Shown piece by piece: positions 1 through 9,292 of a stretch of 64,000 bases of DNA (the first letter of the stretch is position 1; each line of letters begins with the position of its first letter). This DNA is from Parundibacterium terreum (lineage in GTDB: Bacteria > Pseudomonadota > Gammaproteobacteria > Burkholderiales > Burkholderiaceae_D), in NCBI RefSeq assembly GCF_014636315.1, contig NZ_BMED01000003.1:1-64000 (forward strand), in the 5' to 3' direction. The notes below the pieces were generated by a model. The model was not told where the DNA came from and did not search any database. It worked only from the letters and a program-made list of their open reading frames with translations. A program made the translations under genes and the position numbers.

Positions 1-170
1 CTGGTTCGATCGAGTTGCCGAAAGACAAAGAAATGGTCATGCCAGGCGATAACGTGTCGATCACAGTAAAACTGATCAACCCGATCGCGATGGAAGAAGG
101 TCTGCGTTTCGCGATCCGCGAAGGTGGCCGTACTGTTGGTGCTGGTGTTGTTGCAAAAATCATCGAGTAA
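1..170 (+). CDS. tuf: Elongation factor Tu, C-terminal fragment
   Basis: This is the last 55 codons of an EF-Tu gene whose start lies outside the window; the reading frame begins at position 3. The translation ends in the typical EF-Tu domain III tail, with [14 protein letters not shown] followed by [22 protein letters not shown]-Tu carries aminoacyl-tRNA to the ribosomal A site. Its position directly before rpsJ is the usual str/S10 junction of proteobacteria. A second tuf copy elsewhere is common in this group but cannot be judged here. Confidence 0.97.
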   Translation, partial: GSIELPKDKEMVMPGDNVSITVKLINPIAMEEGLRFAIREGGRTVGAGVVAKIIE

Positions 171-206
171 TTATTTTAAATAAATACTCTCGCTCTTTGT
201 TAAATA

Positions 207-239
207 CTGCGGGCGCCTGGCGCAAGCCACCGTCCGCAG
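207..239 (+). promoter_or_regulatory. Leader hairpin between tuf and rpsJ
   Basis: CTGCGGGCG (207-215) pairs with CGTCCGCAG (231-239) with one G-T pair. An inner TGGC/GCCA stem (218-221 with 226-229) closes a GCAA tetraloop of the GNRA type. There is no T-run after it, so it is not a typical terminator. It lies in the spacer just before rpsJ and could be an mRNA processing or translational control element. The pairing is seen; the function is inferred. Confidence 0.55.
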
Positions 240-262
240 ATCGCTCTTTATAAGGAAGTAAC

Positions 263-580
263 ATGTCTGCTACAAATCAAAAAATCCGTATCCGTCTGAA
301 AGCTTTCGATTACAAGTTGATCGATCAGTCGGCACTCGAAATCGTTGAAACAGCAAAGCGCACCGGCGCTGTTGTTAAAGGTCCAGTTCCTTTGCCAACA
401 CGTATCCAGCGTTTCGACGTTCTTCGTTCCCCACACGTGAACAAAACTTCCCGTGACCAGTTTGAAATCCGCACTCACCAACGCCTGATGGACATCGTTG
501 ATCCAACAGACAAAACAGTTGATGCGTTGATGAAACTGGACTTGCCAGCAGGCGTGGACGTAGAAATCAAATTGCAATAA
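263..580 (+). CDS. rpsJ: 30S ribosomal protein S10 (NusE)
   Basis: The 105-residue product has the S10 pattern [16 protein letters not shown] near the N-terminus and [17 protein letters not shown] in the middle, the long loop that enters the 30S head. S10 is a 30S head protein and, as NusE, binds NusB and NusG in antitermination and transcription-translation coupling. The ATG at 263 follows an AAGGAAG ribosome binding site. It is the first gene of the S10 operon, after tuf. A 245-bp spacer with its own promoter separates it from rplC, which is wider than the usual spacing. Confidence 0.97.
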   Translation: MSATNQKIRIRLKAFDYKLIDQSALEIVETAKRTGAVVKGPVPLPTRIQRFDVLRSPHVNKTSRDQFEIRTHQRLMDIVDPTDKTVDALMKLDLPAGVDVEIKLQ

Positions 581-699
581 TAGAAATTCGAAGAATCCGG
601 CTTTTGGTTTTTATTGAGCTGATTGCCGGAGATTTCAAAGTTTCAAATTATTGGAAAATGTCACATACCACAATTTTTGGCATTTTCAAACAAATAGTC

Positions 700-728
700 T
701 TGTAAAACTTTTTTCTGCAAGCTATAAT
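700..728 (+). promoter_or_regulatory. Sigma-70 promoter upstream of rplC
   Basis: The -35 box TTGTAA (700-705) and a perfect -10 box TATAAT (723-728) are separated by exactly 17 bp. Transcription should start near 735, giving a leader of about 90 nt before rplC at 826. This implies that most of the S10 operon, from rplC onward, can be transcribed independently of rpsJ. It is based on consensus match only. Confidence 0.75.
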
Positions 729-744
729 CGAAGGCTTAGGTGTC

Positions 745-785
745 GGCTCGCATTTTGCGGGCCTATGCGTTTAAGTTTTTTAAAC
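745..785 (+). promoter_or_regulatory. Two-hairpin leader of rplC mRNA
   Basis: GGCTCGC (745-751) pairs with GCGGGCC (757-763), with one G-T pair, around an ATTTT loop. A weaker AT-rich hairpin follows, GTTTAA (769-774) with TTAAAC (780-785). The hairpins lie between the predicted start site near 735 and the rplC start codon at 826. In Escherichia coli the S10 operon leader is the target of L4 autoregulation. A similar role here is only an inference, because the leader sits before rplC instead of rpsJ. Confidence 0.45.
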
Positions 786-825
786 AGTCAGCCTCACCCA
801 ATCGTAGGTGAGAATGGAGAAAACA

Positions 826-1482
826 ATGAGCTTGGGCCTTGTTGGTCGCAAGGTTGGTATGATGCGTATCTTTACTGATGACGGGGATTCAATTCCAGTT
901 ACAGTATTGGATGTATCCAACAACCGCGTGACACAAATCAAAACTCCTGAAACAGATGGTTATTCCGCTGTTCAGGTAACTTTCGGTCAGCGCCGTGCGT
1001 CGCGTGTTACTAAAGCGGCAGCCGGTCACCTTGCAAAAGCAGGTGTTGAAGCTGGTACTGTCCTCAAAGAATTCCGCGTTGAATCTGCAAAAGCCTCAGA
1101 AATGAAGGCAGGCGATGTTGTGCCTGTTGGATTGTTTGAAGCTGGTCAGAAAGTGGACGTGCAGGGCGTGACAATTGGTAAAGGCTATGCCGGTACCATC
1201 AAACGCCATCACTTCTCTTCTGGTCGTGCAACTCACGGTAACTCCCGTTCGCATAATGTACCTGGTTCTATCGGTATGGCGCAGGATCCAGGTCGTGTTT
1301 TCCCTGGTAAGCGCATGACTGGTCACCTGGGTGATGCGACTCGCACTGTGCAAAATCTGGAAATCGCTCGCGTTGACGCTGAGCGCCAGTTGTTGCTGGT
1401 GAAGGGTGCCGTACCAGGCGCGAAAAATGGTCAGGTGATTGTTTCGCCTGCTGTTAAAGTTAAAGCCAAGAAGGGAGCTTAA
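826..1482 (+). CDS. rplC: 50S ribosomal protein L3
   Basis: The 218-residue protein begins [11 protein letters not shown] as in other L3 proteins. It contains the central loop [18 protein letters not shown], whose glutamine is the residue methylated by PrmB in E. coli. L3 is an early assembly protein that reaches toward the peptidyl transferase centre. The start is set at the ATG at 826, six codons inside the longest open frame that begins with GTG at 808, because AGAATGGAGA gives a good ribosome binding site and the N-terminus then matches the family. It is the first gene behind the internal promoter at 700-728. Confidence 0.97.
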   Translation: MSLGLVGRKVGMMRIFTDDGDSIPVTVLDVSNNRVTQIKTPETDGYSAVQVTFGQRRASRVTKAAAGHLAKAGVEAGTVLKEFRVESAKASEMKAGDVVPVGLFEAGQKVDVQGVTIGKGYAGTIKRHHFSSGRATHGNSRSHNVPGSIGMAQDPGRVFPGKRMTGHLGDATRTVQNLEIARVDAERQLLLVKGAVPGAKNGQVIVSPAVKVKAKKGA

Positions 1483-1485
1483 TCT

Positions 1486-2109
1486 ATGGAACTGAAGCTC
1501 CTAAATGCACAAGGCCAGGCAGCGTCCAACGTTGCTGCACCTGACACTATTTTTGGTCGTGATTACAACGAAGCCTTGATTCATCAAGTCGTTGTTGCAT
1601 TCCAAGCGAATGCACGTAGCGGTAATCGCAAACAGAAAGATCGTGAAGAAGTTCACCACACAACCAAGAAGCCTTGGCGTCAAAAGGGTACAGGCCGTGC
1701 ACGTGCCGGTATGTCCTCTTCTCCATTGTGGCGCGGCGGTGGTCGTATTTTCCCGAACTCCCCAGACGAAAACTTCTCTCACAAAGTTAACAAGAAGATG
1801 TATCGCGCAGGTATCTGCTCGATCCTGTCTCAGTTGGCTCGTGAAGACCGTTTGAGTGTGGTTGATAGCCTGACTGTTGAAGCTCCTAAGACAAAACTGT
1901 TGTCCGAAAAGCTGAAAGCATTGGGTTGTCTGGATTCCGTTCTGGTTATCACTGAAGAATTCAATGAAAACCTGATGTTGGCAGCCCGCAATCTGGCGAA
2001 TGTCCTGGTTGTTGAGCCGCGTTATGCTGATCCAGTTTCCTTGGTTTTCTTCAAGAAAGTGTTGATCACTAAAGCAGCGTTGGCAAAGATTGAGGAGATG
2101 CTGGCATGA
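1486..2109 (+). CDS. rplD: 50S ribosomal protein L4
   Basis: The 207-residue protein carries the long basic loop of L4 (residues about 45-90, including [16 protein letters not shown] and [10 protein letters not shown]) that lines the exit tunnel. In E. coli L4 also represses its own S10 operon by binding the leader RNA, so it is the natural candidate ligand for the rplC leader described here. It starts 3 nt after the rplC stop and ends overlapping the rplW start in an ATGA, implying translational coupling. Confidence 0.97.
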   Translation: MELKLLNAQGQAASNVAAPDTIFGRDYNEALIHQVVVAFQANARSGNRKQKDREEVHHTTKKPWRQKGTGRARAGMSSSPLWRGGGRIFPNSPDENFSHKVNKKMYRAGICSILSQLAREDRLSVVDSLTVEAPKTKLLSEKLKALGCLDSVLVITEEFNENLMLAARNLANVLVVEPRYADPVSLVFFKKVLITKAALAKIEEMLA

Positions 2110-2420
2110 ACGCAATAGTTAAGCACAGCGAAGAGCGCCTGATGAAAGTGCTGCTGGCTCCAGTTATTTCCGAAAAAGCGACTATGGTCGCTGAGAAAAA
2201 CGAGCAAGTAGTTTTCCTGGTAATGCCAGATGCGACCAAGCCGGAAATCAAAGCAGCAGTTGAACTGTTGTTTAAAGTCCAGGTTGAGTCCGTTCAAGTG
2301 GCTAACCGTCAAGGCAAACAAAAACGTACCGGTAAATTTAATGGCCGCCGCAACCATACAAGACGCGCTTTTGTATGCTTGAAGCCAGGTCAGGAAATTA
2401 ACTTCACCGAGGGGGCATAA
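2106..2420 (+). CDS. rplW: 50S ribosomal protein L23
   Basis: The 104-residue product has the L23 pattern [17 protein letters not shown] followed by the basic loop [17 protein letters not shown]23 sits at the tunnel exit and is the docking point for trigger factor and the signal recognition particle. The start overlaps the rplD stop by 4 nt. An internal ATG that would give [12 protein letters not shown] (11 codons in) is a possible alternative start, but the ATGA overlap favours the first ATG. Confidence 0.96.
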   Translation: MNAIVKHSEERLMKVLLAPVISEKATMVAEKNEQVVFLVMPDATKPEIKAAVELLFKVQVESVQVANRQGKQKRTGKFNGRRNHTRRAFVCLKPGQEINFTEGA

Positions 2421-2422
2421 GC

Positions 2423-3250
2423 ATGGCACTCGTTAAAATGAAGCCAACCTCGCCAGGTCGTCGTGGTATGGTAAAAGTGGTAACAGAAGGCCTGTACAAA
2501 GGTCGTCCGTTTGCCGCTCTGTTGGAAAAGAAATCGAAAACTGCCGGCCGTAACAACAACGGTCACATCACTACCCGTCATATCGGTGGTGGTCACAAGC
2601 AGCACTATCGTGTCATCGACTTCCGTCGCAATAAAGACGGTATCACGGCAAAAGTAGAGCGTATTGAATACGATCCTAACCGTACAGCGCACATCGCTTT
2701 GTTGTGCTATGCGGATGGTGAGCGTCAATACATCATCGCTCCAAAAGGTCTGTCCGTTGGCGATCAGGTAATGAACGGTTCGCAAGCTCCGATCAAAACC
2801 GGTAACTGCCTGCCAATTCGCAACATCCCAGTCGGTACAACCATGCACTGCGTGGAAATGTTGCCAGGCAAAGGTGCGCAAATTGCTCGTACAGCCGGCG
2901 CCGCAGTTGTTCTGATGGCTCGTGATGGTACTTACGCTCAGGTGCGCTTGCGCTCCGGCGAAGTTCGTCGCATCCATATCGAATGCCGCGCGACAGTTGG
3001 TGAAGTAGGTAATGGCGAACATAACCTGCGCAAAATTGGTAAAGCTGGTGCGATGCGTTGGCGTGGTGTTCGTCCTACCGTTCGCGGTGTGGTCATGAAC
3101 CCGGTCGATCACCCGCACGGTGGTGGTGAAGGTAAAACTGCAGCCGGCCGTCATCCAGTATCGCCATGGGGTCAACAGACCAAGGGTAAGAAGACACGTC
3201 GCAACAAGCGCACGACTTCGATGATCGTCTCACGCCGTGGTAAGAAATAA
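2423..3250 (+). CDS. rplB: 50S ribosomal protein L2
   Basis: The 275-residue protein starts [18 protein letters not shown] and contains the conserved [14 protein letters not shown] motif, whose histidine is essential near the peptidyl transferase centre. The C-terminal tail is strongly basic ([11 protein letters not shown]). L2 bridges the two subunits and is required for subunit association. It starts 2 nt after rplW. Confidence 0.98.
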   Translation: MALVKMKPTSPGRRGMVKVVTEGLYKGRPFAALLEKKSKTAGRNNNGHITTRHIGGGHKQHYRVIDFRRNKDGITAKVERIEYDPNRTAHIALLCYADGERQYIIAPKGLSVGDQVMNGSQAPIKTGNCLPIRNIPVGTTMHCVEMLPGKGAQIARTAGAAVVLMARDGTYAQVRLRSGEVRRIHIECRATVGEVGNGEHNLRKIGKAGAMRWRGVRPTVRGVVMNPVDHPHGGGEGKTAAGRHPVSPWGQQTKGKKTRRNKRTTSMIVSRRGKK

Positions 3251-3260
3251 GGGATAACTC

Positions 3261-3536
3261 ATGACACGTTCATTGAAAAAAGGGCCGTTCTGCGACGCCC
3301 ACCTGGTGAAAAAAGTCGAGGCTGCGCAAGCAATCAAAGACAAAAAGCCAATCAAGACATGGTCACGTCGTTCGACAATTATGCCGGACTTCATAGGCTT
3401 GACGATCGCTGTACATAACGGCAAGCAACACGTGCCTGTGTATGTATCCGAAAACATGGTTGGTCACAAACTTGGCGAATTCGCGCTGACTCGTACGTTC
3501 AAGGGTCACGCCGCCGATAAAAAGGCTAAGAAATAG
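3261..3536 (+). CDS. rpsS: 30S ribosomal protein S19
   Basis: The 91-residue protein matches S19 throughout ([57 protein letters not shown]). S19 is in the 30S head, pairs with S13 and contacts the A-site tRNA and the L5 bridge. It lies between rplB and rplV with short spacers, as in the classical S10 operon. Confidence 0.97.
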   Translation: MTRSLKKGPFCDAHLVKKVEAAQAIKDKKPIKTWSRRSTIMPDFIGLTIAVHNGKQHVPVYVSENMVGHKLGEFALTRTFKGHAADKKAKK

Positions 3537-3541
3537 GTGCG

Positions 3542-3874
3542 ATGATGGAAACTAAAGCAATTCTGCGCGGTGTGCGTCTGTCTGAGCAAAAAGGTCGTCT
3601 GGTGGCTGACCTGATTCGCGGTAAAAAAGTAGATCAAGCATTGAACATCTTGGCCTTCAGCCCGAAAAAAGGCGCAACAATCATCAAGAAAGTTCTGGAG
3701 TCTGCAATTGCAAACGCCGAACACAATGATGGCGCTGACATCGATGAGTTGAAAGTAAAGACTATCTATGTTGAAAAAGGTGCGATCTTGAAGCGCTTCA
3801 CAGCGCGTGCTAAAGGTCGTGGTGATCGTATCTCTAAACAATCCTGTCACATCTACGTGACTGTAGGTAACTAA
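3542..3874 (+). CDS. rplV: 50S ribosomal protein L22
   Basis: The 110-residue protein has the L22 core [17 protein letters not shown] and the tunnel hairpin with [19 protein letters not shown]22, together with L4, forms the exit tunnel constriction where macrolide resistance mutations arise. Two ATG codons lie in tandem (3542 and 3545). The family usually begins METKA, so 3545 may be the true start; the difference is one residue. Only 5 nt separate it from rpsS. Confidence 0.96.
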   Translation: MMETKAILRGVRLSEQKGRLVADLIRGKKVDQALNILAFSPKKGATIIKKVLESAIANAEHNDGADIDELKVKTIYVEKGAILKRFTARAKGRGDRISKQSCHIYVTVGN

Positions 3875-3883
3875 GGAGTCACG

Positions 3884-4723
3884 ATGGGACAGAAGATACA
3901 TCCAACCGGTTTCCGTCTTGCGGTTACACGTAACTGGTCTTCCCGCTGGTATGCAGGCAATGGTAACTTTGCCTCCATGCTCGGTGAAGATCTGAAGGTA
4001 CGTGAATACCTGAAGAAGAAACTGAAAAACGCATCAGTAGGTCGTATCACTATTGAGCGTCCAGCAAAAAATGCCCGTATTACTATTTACAGCTCCCGTC
4101 CAGGCGTTGTAATCGGTAAAAAAGGCGAAGACATTGAAATCCTGAAGGCAGATCTCGCGAAATTGATGGGCGTACCTGTACACGTCAATATCGAAGAAAT
4201 CCGCAAGCCAGAAATCGACGCACAACTGATCGCTGATTCTATCGCTCAGCAGCTCGAAAAACGTATCATGTTCCGTCGCGCAATGAAGCGCGCGATGCAA
4301 AACGCGATGCGCCTGGGTGCCAAGGGTATCAAGATCATGTCCGGCGGACGTTTGAATGGTATCGAAATCGCGCGTAAAGAATGGTATCGCGAAGGCCGTG
4401 TGCCTCTGCATACTCTGCGTGCTGATATCGACTACGGCTTCGGCGAAGCATCGACTACATACGGCATTATTGGCGTTAAGGTTTGGGTTTACAAAGGCGA
4501 TCGTCTGGCAAACGGCGATGCACCTGTAATCGAATCCACTCCAGAAGACGACAAAAAACGTCGTGGTCCGCGTCGTGATGATGGTAAGCCAAATAGCCGT
4601 CCTCGCGCCAAGCGCCCAGAAGGACAAAACACACCCGGTACAGCAGCAGCTCCCGCAGCTAAACGTGTTCGCACCAAGGCTGATGGCGCAGTAGCAGCAC
4701 CGGCTGAGAAAGCAGGAGAATAA
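3884..4723 (+). CDS. rpsC: 30S ribosomal protein S3, with long C-terminal tail
   Basis: The 279-residue protein has the S3 N-terminal region, a KH domain with the GxxG loop in [13 protein letters not shown], and the C-terminal S3 domain ending near [15 protein letters not shown]3 forms part of the mRNA entry channel helicase. About 65 residues of charged, alanine- and proline-rich tail follow the folded part ([14 protein letters not shown], then [15 protein letters not shown]). This makes the protein roughly 45 residues longer than the 233-residue E. coli S3. The tail is probably disordered. The next gene, rplP, starts 2 nt downstream. Confidence 0.97.
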   Translation: MGQKIHPTGFRLAVTRNWSSRWYAGNGNFASMLGEDLKVREYLKKKLKNASVGRITIERPAKNARITIYSSRPGVVIGKKGEDIEILKADLAKLMGVPVHVNIEEIRKPEIDAQLIADSIAQQLEKRIMFRRAMKRAMQNAMRLGAKGIKIMSGGRLNGIEIARKEWYREGRVPLHTLRADIDYGFGEASTTYGIIGVKVWVYKGDRLANGDAPVIESTPEDDKKRRGPRRDDGKPNSRPRAKRPEGQNTPGTAAAPAAKRVRTKADGAVAAPAEKAGE

Positions 4724-4725
4724 TC

Positions 4726-5145
4726 ATGCTGCAACCAGCACGCAGAAAGTATCGTAAAGAGCAAAAAGGCCGCAACAAGGGTATCTCGCATACCCGTGGT
4801 ACTGCTGTTTCTTTTGGTGAGTTTGGTCTGAAAGCGGTTGGCCGCGGTCGTATTACTGCGCGTCAAATCGAAGCTGCACGTCGTGCGATGACTCGTCACA
4901 TCAAACGTGGTGGCCGTATCTGGATCCGTATTTTCCCAGATAAGCCAATTTCACAAAAACCTGCTGAAGTCCGTATGGGTAACGGTAAGGGTAATCCTGA
5001 GTACTATGTTGCCGAGATTCAACCAGGCAAGATGCTGTACGAGATGGATGGTGTCGATGAAGCGCTGGCACGCGAAGCGTTCCGCTTGGCTGCAGCTAAA
5101 CTGCCGTTATTGACAACGTTCGTCGTCCGTCAAGTCGGCCAATAA
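4726..5145 (+). CDS. rplP: 50S ribosomal protein L16
   Basis: The 139-residue product starts [19 protein letters not shown], as expected for L16. It carries the conserved [14 protein letters not shown] segment, whose second arginine corresponds to the residue hydroxylated in E. coli by YcfD. L16 helps position tRNA in the A site of the 50S subunit. It follows rpsC directly and is followed by rpmC after a TAGGAG ribosome binding site. Confidence 0.97.
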   Translation: MLQPARRKYRKEQKGRNKGISHTRGTAVSFGEFGLKAVGRGRITARQIEAARRAMTRHIKRGGRIWIRIFPDKPISQKPAEVRMGNGKGNPEYYVAEIQPGKMLYEMDGVDEALAREAFRLAAAKLPLLTTFVVRQVGQ

Positions 5146-5157
5146 TAGGAGTTGAAA

Positions 5158-5349
5158 ATGAAAGTATCTGAACTCCAGGGCAAGGACCAGGCGGCTTTGA
5201 CCAAAGAGCTGAATGAACTGCTGAAGGCCCAGTTTAGCCTGCGTATGCAAATCGCTACGCAACAACTGAGCAATACTTCCCAGCTCAAGAAAGTTCGTCG
5301 TGATATCGCACGCGTAAAAACTGTCATGAATCAGAAGGATGCCAAATAA
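5158..5349 (+). CDS. rpmC: 50S ribosomal protein L29
   Basis: The 63-residue, largely helical protein matches L29 ([18 protein letters not shown], then [18 protein letters not shown]). The open frame could begin at a TTG two codons upstream (5152). The ATG at 5158 is preferred because TAGGAG at 5146-5151 has ideal spacing to it and the N-terminus fits the family. L29 lies near the tunnel exit next to L23. Its stop overlaps the rpsQ start by one base. Confidence 0.96.
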   Translation: MKVSELQGKDQAALTKELNELLKAQFSLRMQIATQQLSNTSQLKKVRRDIARVKTVMNQKDAK

Positions 5350-5621
5350 TGAACGATCAAGTTAAAGTGGCATTGAAGCGCACATTGATTGGCAAGGTTG
5401 TTTCCGACAAGATGAACAAGACCGTAACAGTGGTCGTTGAGCGTCACGTCAAGCATCCTTTGTATGGCAAGATCATCGTTCGTACTAACAAGTACCACGC
5501 ACACGATGAAGCGAACCAGGCAAAGGCCGGCGACACCGTTGAAATTCAAGAAGGTCGTCCTATCTCCAAGACTAAAGCTTGGACAGTGACACGTGTGGTT
5601 CAAGTCGCACAAGTAGTATAA
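5349..5621 (+). CDS. rpsQ: 30S ribosomal protein S17
   Basis: The 90-residue protein shows the S17 OB-fold pattern: [20 protein letters not shown], then [12 protein letters not shown] and [11 protein letters not shown]17 is a primary binder of the 16S rRNA 5' domain. It is the last gene of the S10 operon. A 253-bp spacer with a strong hairpin separates it from rplN, the first gene of the spc operon. Confidence 0.97.
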   Translation: MNDQVKVALKRTLIGKVVSDKMNKTVTVVVERHVKHPLYGKIIVRTNKYHAHDEANQAKAGDTVEIQEGRPISKTKAWTVTRVVQVAQVV

Positions 5622-5659
5622 ATTTATTGCACAATTCGTTTTTTAGTGTAATAATAGTT

Positions 5660-5692
5660 GGCTGTCATTTGCAAAGCATGCGAATGACAGCC
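5660..5692 (+). promoter_or_regulatory. 14-bp stem hairpin at the S10/spc operon junction
   Basis: GGCTGTCATT (5660-5669) pairs perfectly with AATGACAGCC (5683-5692). The stem continues inward through a T-G pair and three Watson-Crick pairs around a short loop. No T-run follows, so it is not a standard intrinsic terminator. It sits in the 253-bp gap where E. coli has the spc promoter and could be an mRNA end-protecting or regulatory structure. No convincing promoter was found by eye in the gap. Confidence 0.55.
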
Positions 5693-5874
5693 TAAATGCC
5701 TTTCATGACACGCAGTTGTTGTGGAAGTGGTTAAAAAATTCGTCCACCTAATCAGTTGGCTCGTGCATTGTTAGTTGTTAATTCTGACAAATAGTGGGTT
5801 GGCTGGCGGGACCAAGACTGACTACAAATTTGCATTGTGCGGATTATGTGGATTAAGTTGGGAAAGAGAACATT

Positions 5875-6243
5875 ATGATTCAAACAGAAAGCCGGCTGGA
5901 AGTGGCTGACAATACTGGTGCGCGCGAAGTTTTGTGCATCAAGGTATTGGGCGGCTCCAAGCGTCGTTATGCAGGTATCGGTGACGTAATCAAAGTTACT
6001 GTGAAATCTGCTGCTCCTCGCGGTCGTGTAAAAAAAGGTGAGATTTACAACGCTGTTGTTGTCCGCACAGCCAAGGGCGTACGTCGTCAAGACGGTTCCC
6101 TGGTGAAGTTCGACGGCAATGCTGCAGTATTGTTAAATGCAAAACTCGAACCAATCGGAACTCGTATTTTCGGCCCAGTGACACGCGAACTGCGTACTGA
6201 GCGCTTCATGAAAATCGTTTCGCTGGCTCCAGAAGTGCTGTAA
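5875..6243 (+). CDS. rplN: 50S ribosomal protein L14
   Basis: The 122-residue protein matches L14 from [28 protein letters not shown] to FGPVTRELR. It forms an intersubunit bridge and is the docking site of the silencing factor RsfS. It opens the spc operon here, as in E. coli, after a spacer with a large hairpin. A GGGAAAGAGA ribosome binding region precedes the ATG. Confidence 0.97.
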   Translation: MIQTESRLEVADNTGAREVLCIKVLGGSKRRYAGIGDVIKVTVKSAAPRGRVKKGEIYNAVVVRTAKGVRRQDGSLVKFDGNAAVLLNAKLEPIGTRIFGPVTRELRTERFMKIVSLAPEVL

Positions 6244-6252
6244 GGGGTTGTG

Positions 6253-6567
6253 ATGAGCAAAATTCTGAAAAACGACGAAGTCATCGTCTTGACGGGTAAA
6301 GACAAAGGTAAGCGTGGTCAAGTGCTGCAAAGCATTGATGGCGAATACGTTGTTGTCGCAGGTGTTAACGTTGCTAAAAAAGCGACTAAGCCTAACCCAA
6401 TGACTGGCGCAGTTGGTGGCATCGTGGATAAAGTGATGCCGATTCATGTTTCAAATGTTGCGTTGTTTAACGCTGCATCTGGCAAAGCAGACCGTGTAGG
6501 CTTCAAGGTAGTGGATGGCAAGAAAGTCCGTATCTACAAGTCGACTGGCGAAGTTGTGAAGGCGTAA
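6253..6567 (+). CDS. rplX: 50S ribosomal protein L24
   Basis: The 104-residue protein has an N-terminal KOW motif ([18 protein letters not shown]) and the typical L24 segment [14 protein letters not shown]24 nucleates 50S assembly. A GTG lies immediately upstream at 6250. The ATG at 6253 is chosen because it gives the usual MSK start and AGGGG is well placed before it. In E. coli the rplX-rplE region carries the S8 repression site; no equivalent was resolved here. Confidence 0.96.
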   Translation: MSKILKNDEVIVLTGKDKGKRGQVLQSIDGEYVVVAGVNVAKKATKPNPMTGAVGGIVDKVMPIHVSNVALFNAASGKADRVGFKVVDGKKVRIYKSTGEVVKA

Positions 6568-6569
6568 TC

Positions 6570-7109
6570 ATGGCCCGTCTACAAGCATTTTATAAAGACA
6601 AAGTTGTTGGCGATTTGACAGAGAAGTTCTCTTACAAATCAGTAATGGAAGTGCCTCGCATTACCAAGATCACCCTGAATATGGGTTTGTCGGAAGCTAT
6701 TGCCGACAAAAAGATCATTGAGCACGCCGTTGGTGATTTGACTAAGATTGCTGGTCAAAAGCCAGTCGTAACCAAAGCGCGTAAAGCGATTGCTGGTTTC
6801 AAAATTCGTGAAGGTTACCCAATTGGTTGTATGGTAACTTTGCGTGGCGCTCAGATGTATGAATTCCTGGATCGTTTCATTACTGTGGCTCTGCCGCGTG
6901 TACGTGACTTCCGTGGTGTGTCTGGTCGTGCGTTTGATGGTCGTGGTAATTACAACATCGGTGTCAAGGAACAGATCATTTTCCCTGAGATCGAGTACGA
7001 CAAGATTGACGCGCTGCGTGGTATGAATATTAGTATCACAACGACAGCAAAGACCGACGAAGAAGCGAAAGCGCTCCTCGCCGCATTTAAATTCCCGTTC
7101 AGAAACTGA
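6570..7109 (+). CDS. rplE: 50S ribosomal protein L5
   Basis: The 179-residue protein matches L5 over its length ([54 protein letters not shown]). L5 is part of the central protuberance, binds 5S rRNA with L18 and contacts the P-site tRNA. It starts 2 nt after rplX, so the two are probably translationally coupled. Confidence 0.97.
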   Translation: MARLQAFYKDKVVGDLTEKFSYKSVMEVPRITKITLNMGLSEAIADKKIIEHAVGDLTKIAGQKPVVTKARKAIAGFKIREGYPIGCMVTLRGAQMYEFLDRFITVALPRVRDFRGVSGRAFDGRGNYNIGVKEQIIFPEIEYDKIDALRGMNISITTTAKTDEEAKALLAAFKFPFRN

Positions 7110-7116
7110 GGTCGCC

Positions 7117-7422
7117 ATGGCAAAACTGGCACTGATTAATCGTGAGCAAAAGCGTGCTGACCTGGTGAAGAAATTCGCCGGCAAACGCGCCGAATTGAAG
7201 GCCATCATTGATGACCAATCAAAAACTGAAGAAGAGCGTTATGTTGCTCGTCTGAAGTTGCAGGCATTGCCACGTAATTCCAATCCGACTCGTCAGCGCA
7301 ATCGCTGCTCTTTGACAGGTCGCCCACGTGGAACATTCCGTAAATTCGGTTTGGGCCGTATTAAACTCCGTGAAGTCGCCATGCGTGGTGAAGTCCCGGG
7401 TATGACTAAAGCCAGCTGGTAA
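7117..7422 (+). CDS. rpsN: 30S ribosomal protein S14, zinc-free type
   Basis: The 101-residue protein is the long form of S14, with [22 protein letters not shown] and the C-terminal [15 protein letters not shown]. The short zinc-binding form has two CxxC pairs; these are absent here, so this is the zinc-independent version. S14 lies in the 30S head beside S3 and S10. It sits between rplE and rpsH as in other spc operons. Confidence 0.97.
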   Translation: MAKLALINREQKRADLVKKFAGKRAELKAIIDDQSKTEEERYVARLKLQALPRNSNPTRQRNRCSLTGRPRGTFRKFGLGRIKLREVAMRGEVPGMTKASW

Positions 7423-7436
7423 TAGGAGAATATGCA

Positions 7437-7832
7437 ATGAGTATGAGCGATCCTATCGCCGATATGCTGACCCGCATCCGTAACGCACAAGTTGTTCAAA
7501 AGACTGTCGTTGCAATGCCATCCTCCAAAGTCAAGATTGCTATCGCTAGCGTCCTGAAGGATGAAGGTTACATTGAAGATTTCGCAGTTTCTGAAGCTGC
7601 AGGCAAATCCGAATTGAAAATCGGATTGAAATATTACGCAGGACGTCCTGTTATTGAGCGTTTGGAGCGTGTTTCACGCCCAGGTCTCCGTATTTACAAA
7701 GGTAAAGACGAGATTCCAAATGTGATGAACGGTTTGGGAGTGGCGATTGTTTCCACACCAAAAGGCGTTATGACTGACCGCAAAGCGCGCGCAACCGGTG
7801 TCGGTGGCGAAGTGATTTGCTACGTCGCCTAA
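7437..7832 (+). CDS. rpsH: 30S ribosomal protein S8
   Basis: The 131-residue product begins [18 protein letters not shown] and ends in the RNA-binding core with [15 protein letters not shown]8 binds the central domain of 16S rRNA and in E. coli represses its own spc operon. An ATG two codons in (7443) is an alternative start. The ribosome binding site TAGGAGAAT precedes 7437. Confidence 0.97.
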   Translation: MSMSDPIADMLTRIRNAQVVQKTVVAMPSSKVKIAIASVLKDEGYIEDFAVSEAAGKSELKIGLKYYAGRPVIERLERVSRPGLRIYKGKDEIPNVMNGLGVAIVSTPKGVMTDRKARATGVGGEVICYVA

Positions 7833-7842
7833 GGAGTGCAAG

Positions 7843-8376
7843 ATGTCTCGAGTAGGTAAAATGCCAATCGCTTTGCCAGCAGGTGCTGAAGTTAAGATCT
7901 CGGCAGAGCAGATTACAGTAAAAGGCCCTTTGGGCGCGCTGACACAAGGTCTGAACGGCCTGGTAACAGTAGCAAACGACAACGGTACACTCAGTTTTTC
8001 TCCGGCTAATGACGGACGTGAAGCCAATGCAATGACCGGCACCCTGCGTGCTCTGGTCAACAACATGGTCAACGGCGTTACTAAAGGCTTCGAGCGTAAA
8101 TTGACCCTGGTTGGCGTTGGTTACAAAGCGCAAGCACAAGGCGATAAATTGAATCTGTCCTTGGGTTTTTCACACCCAGTTATCCACCAAATGCCGCAAG
8201 GCGTGACGTGTGCTACAGCAACGCCGACTGAGATCCTGATCAAAGGGATTGACAAGCAACGCGTAGGTCAGGTGGCAGCTGAAGTTCGTGCATACCGCAG
8301 CCCAGAGCCTTATAAAGGCAAGGGTGTCCGCTACGCGGACGAAGTGGTTGTGATTAAAGAAACCAAGAAGAAGTAA
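7843..8376 (+). CDS. rplF: 50S ribosomal protein L6
   Basis: The 177-residue protein shows the two L6 repeats. The N-terminal one is [14 protein letters not shown] with VKGPLGALT. The C-terminal one holds the signature [27 protein letters not shown]6 sits near the sarcin-ricin loop and the factor-binding site. It begins 10 nt after rpsH. Confidence 0.97.
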   Translation: MSRVGKMPIALPAGAEVKISAEQITVKGPLGALTQGLNGLVTVANDNGTLSFSPANDGREANAMTGTLRALVNNMVNGVTKGFERKLTLVGVGYKAQAQGDKLNLSLGFSHPVIHQMPQGVTCATATPTEILIKGIDKQRVGQVAAEVRAYRSPEPYKGKGVRYADEVVVIKETKKK

Positions 8377-8388
8377 TAGGGGTTGACG

Positions 8389-8751
8389 ATGGACAAGAAA
8401 CAATCACGTCTGCGCCGCGCACGTCAAACCCGTGCCAAGATCGCAGAACTCAAAGTGACCCGCCTGGCCGTGCATCGTACCAACCAGCACATCTACGCGA
8501 ACATCATTGGCGCAGATGCCAAAGTGTTGGCGTCGGCTTCCACCGTAGAGGCGGAAGTACGTGCAGAGTTGGCAGCAGCATCCGGCAATGGCGGCAACGC
8601 AGCAGCAGCAACTCTGGTTGGCAAGCGCGTTGCGGAGAAAGCATTGAAAGCAGGGGTTACCGAAGTTGCGTTTGACCGCTCCGGTTTCCGTTACCATGGC
8701 CGCATCAAGGCGTTGGCAGAAGCCGCGCGTGAAGCTGGCTTGAAGTTCTAA
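8389..8751 (+). CDS. rplR: 50S ribosomal protein L18
   Basis: The 120-residue protein starts [21 protein letters not shown] and carries [33 protein letters not shown], the L18 5S rRNA-binding fold. A TTG upstream (8383) would extend it by two residues. The ATG at 8389 has TAGGGGTTG before it and matches the family. The middle has an alanine- and glycine-rich loop. It is followed by rpsE after 12 nt. Confidence 0.96.
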   Translation: MDKKQSRLRRARQTRAKIAELKVTRLAVHRTNQHIYANIIGADAKVLASASTVEAEVRAELAAASGNGGNAAAATLVGKRVAEKALKAGVTEVAFDRSGFRYHGRIKALAEAAREAGLKF

Positions 8752-8763
8752 GGAAAATTCGTC

Positions 8764-9282
8764 ATGGCAAAAATGCAAGCGAAAACAGCGGCTGACAAGC
8801 CGGATGATGGCATGCGCGAAAAAATGATCGCGATCAACCGTGTAACCAAAGTGGTTAAGGGTGGTCGTATCATGGGCTTCGCAGCACTGACAGTAGTAGG
8901 CGACGGCGACGGCCGTATCGGCATGGGTAAAGGAAAATCGAAAGAAGTTCCAGTAGCCGTGCAAAAAGCGATGGAAGAAGCACGTCGCAAGATGATCAAA
9001 GTGACTTTGAAGAACGGTACTCTGCAACACACCGTTACCGGCAAGCACGGCGCGTCATCTGTGATGATCTCTCCTGCAAAAGACGGTACTGGCGTTATCG
9101 CCGGCGGCCCAATGCGCGCGATTTTTGAAGTAATGGGTATTGTGAACGTTGTGGCTAAGTCCAACGGCTCCACTAATCCTTACAACATGGTTCGTGCTAC
9201 TTTGAATGGTTTGTCCAAGATGAGTACTCCTTCGGAAATCGCTGCCAAGCGCGGCAAGACCGTTGAAGAAATTCTGGGCTAA
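8764..9282 (+). CDS. rpsE: 30S ribosomal protein S5
   Basis: The 172-residue product has the N-terminal double-stranded RNA-binding fold with [40 protein letters not shown], and a C-terminal domain with [20 protein letters not shown]5 takes part in translational accuracy and in the mRNA entry helicase. Spectinomycin resistance maps to its N-terminal loop. rpmD follows after 10 nt. Confidence 0.97.
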   Translation: MAKMQAKTAADKPDDGMREKMIAINRVTKVVKGGRIMGFAALTVVGDGDGRIGMGKGKSKEVPVAVQKAMEEARRKMIKVTLKNGTLQHTVTGKHGASSVMISPAKDGTGVIAGGPMRAIFEVMGIVNVVAKSNGSTNPYNMVRATLNGLSKMSTPSEIAAKRGKTVEEILG

Positions 9283-9292
9283 GGTGAGCGAA

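Noticed and set aside
651-878. 75-codon plus-strand frame over the rplC promoter
   Set aside because: It overlaps a strong promoter, the leader hairpin and the rplC start, and has no family match.
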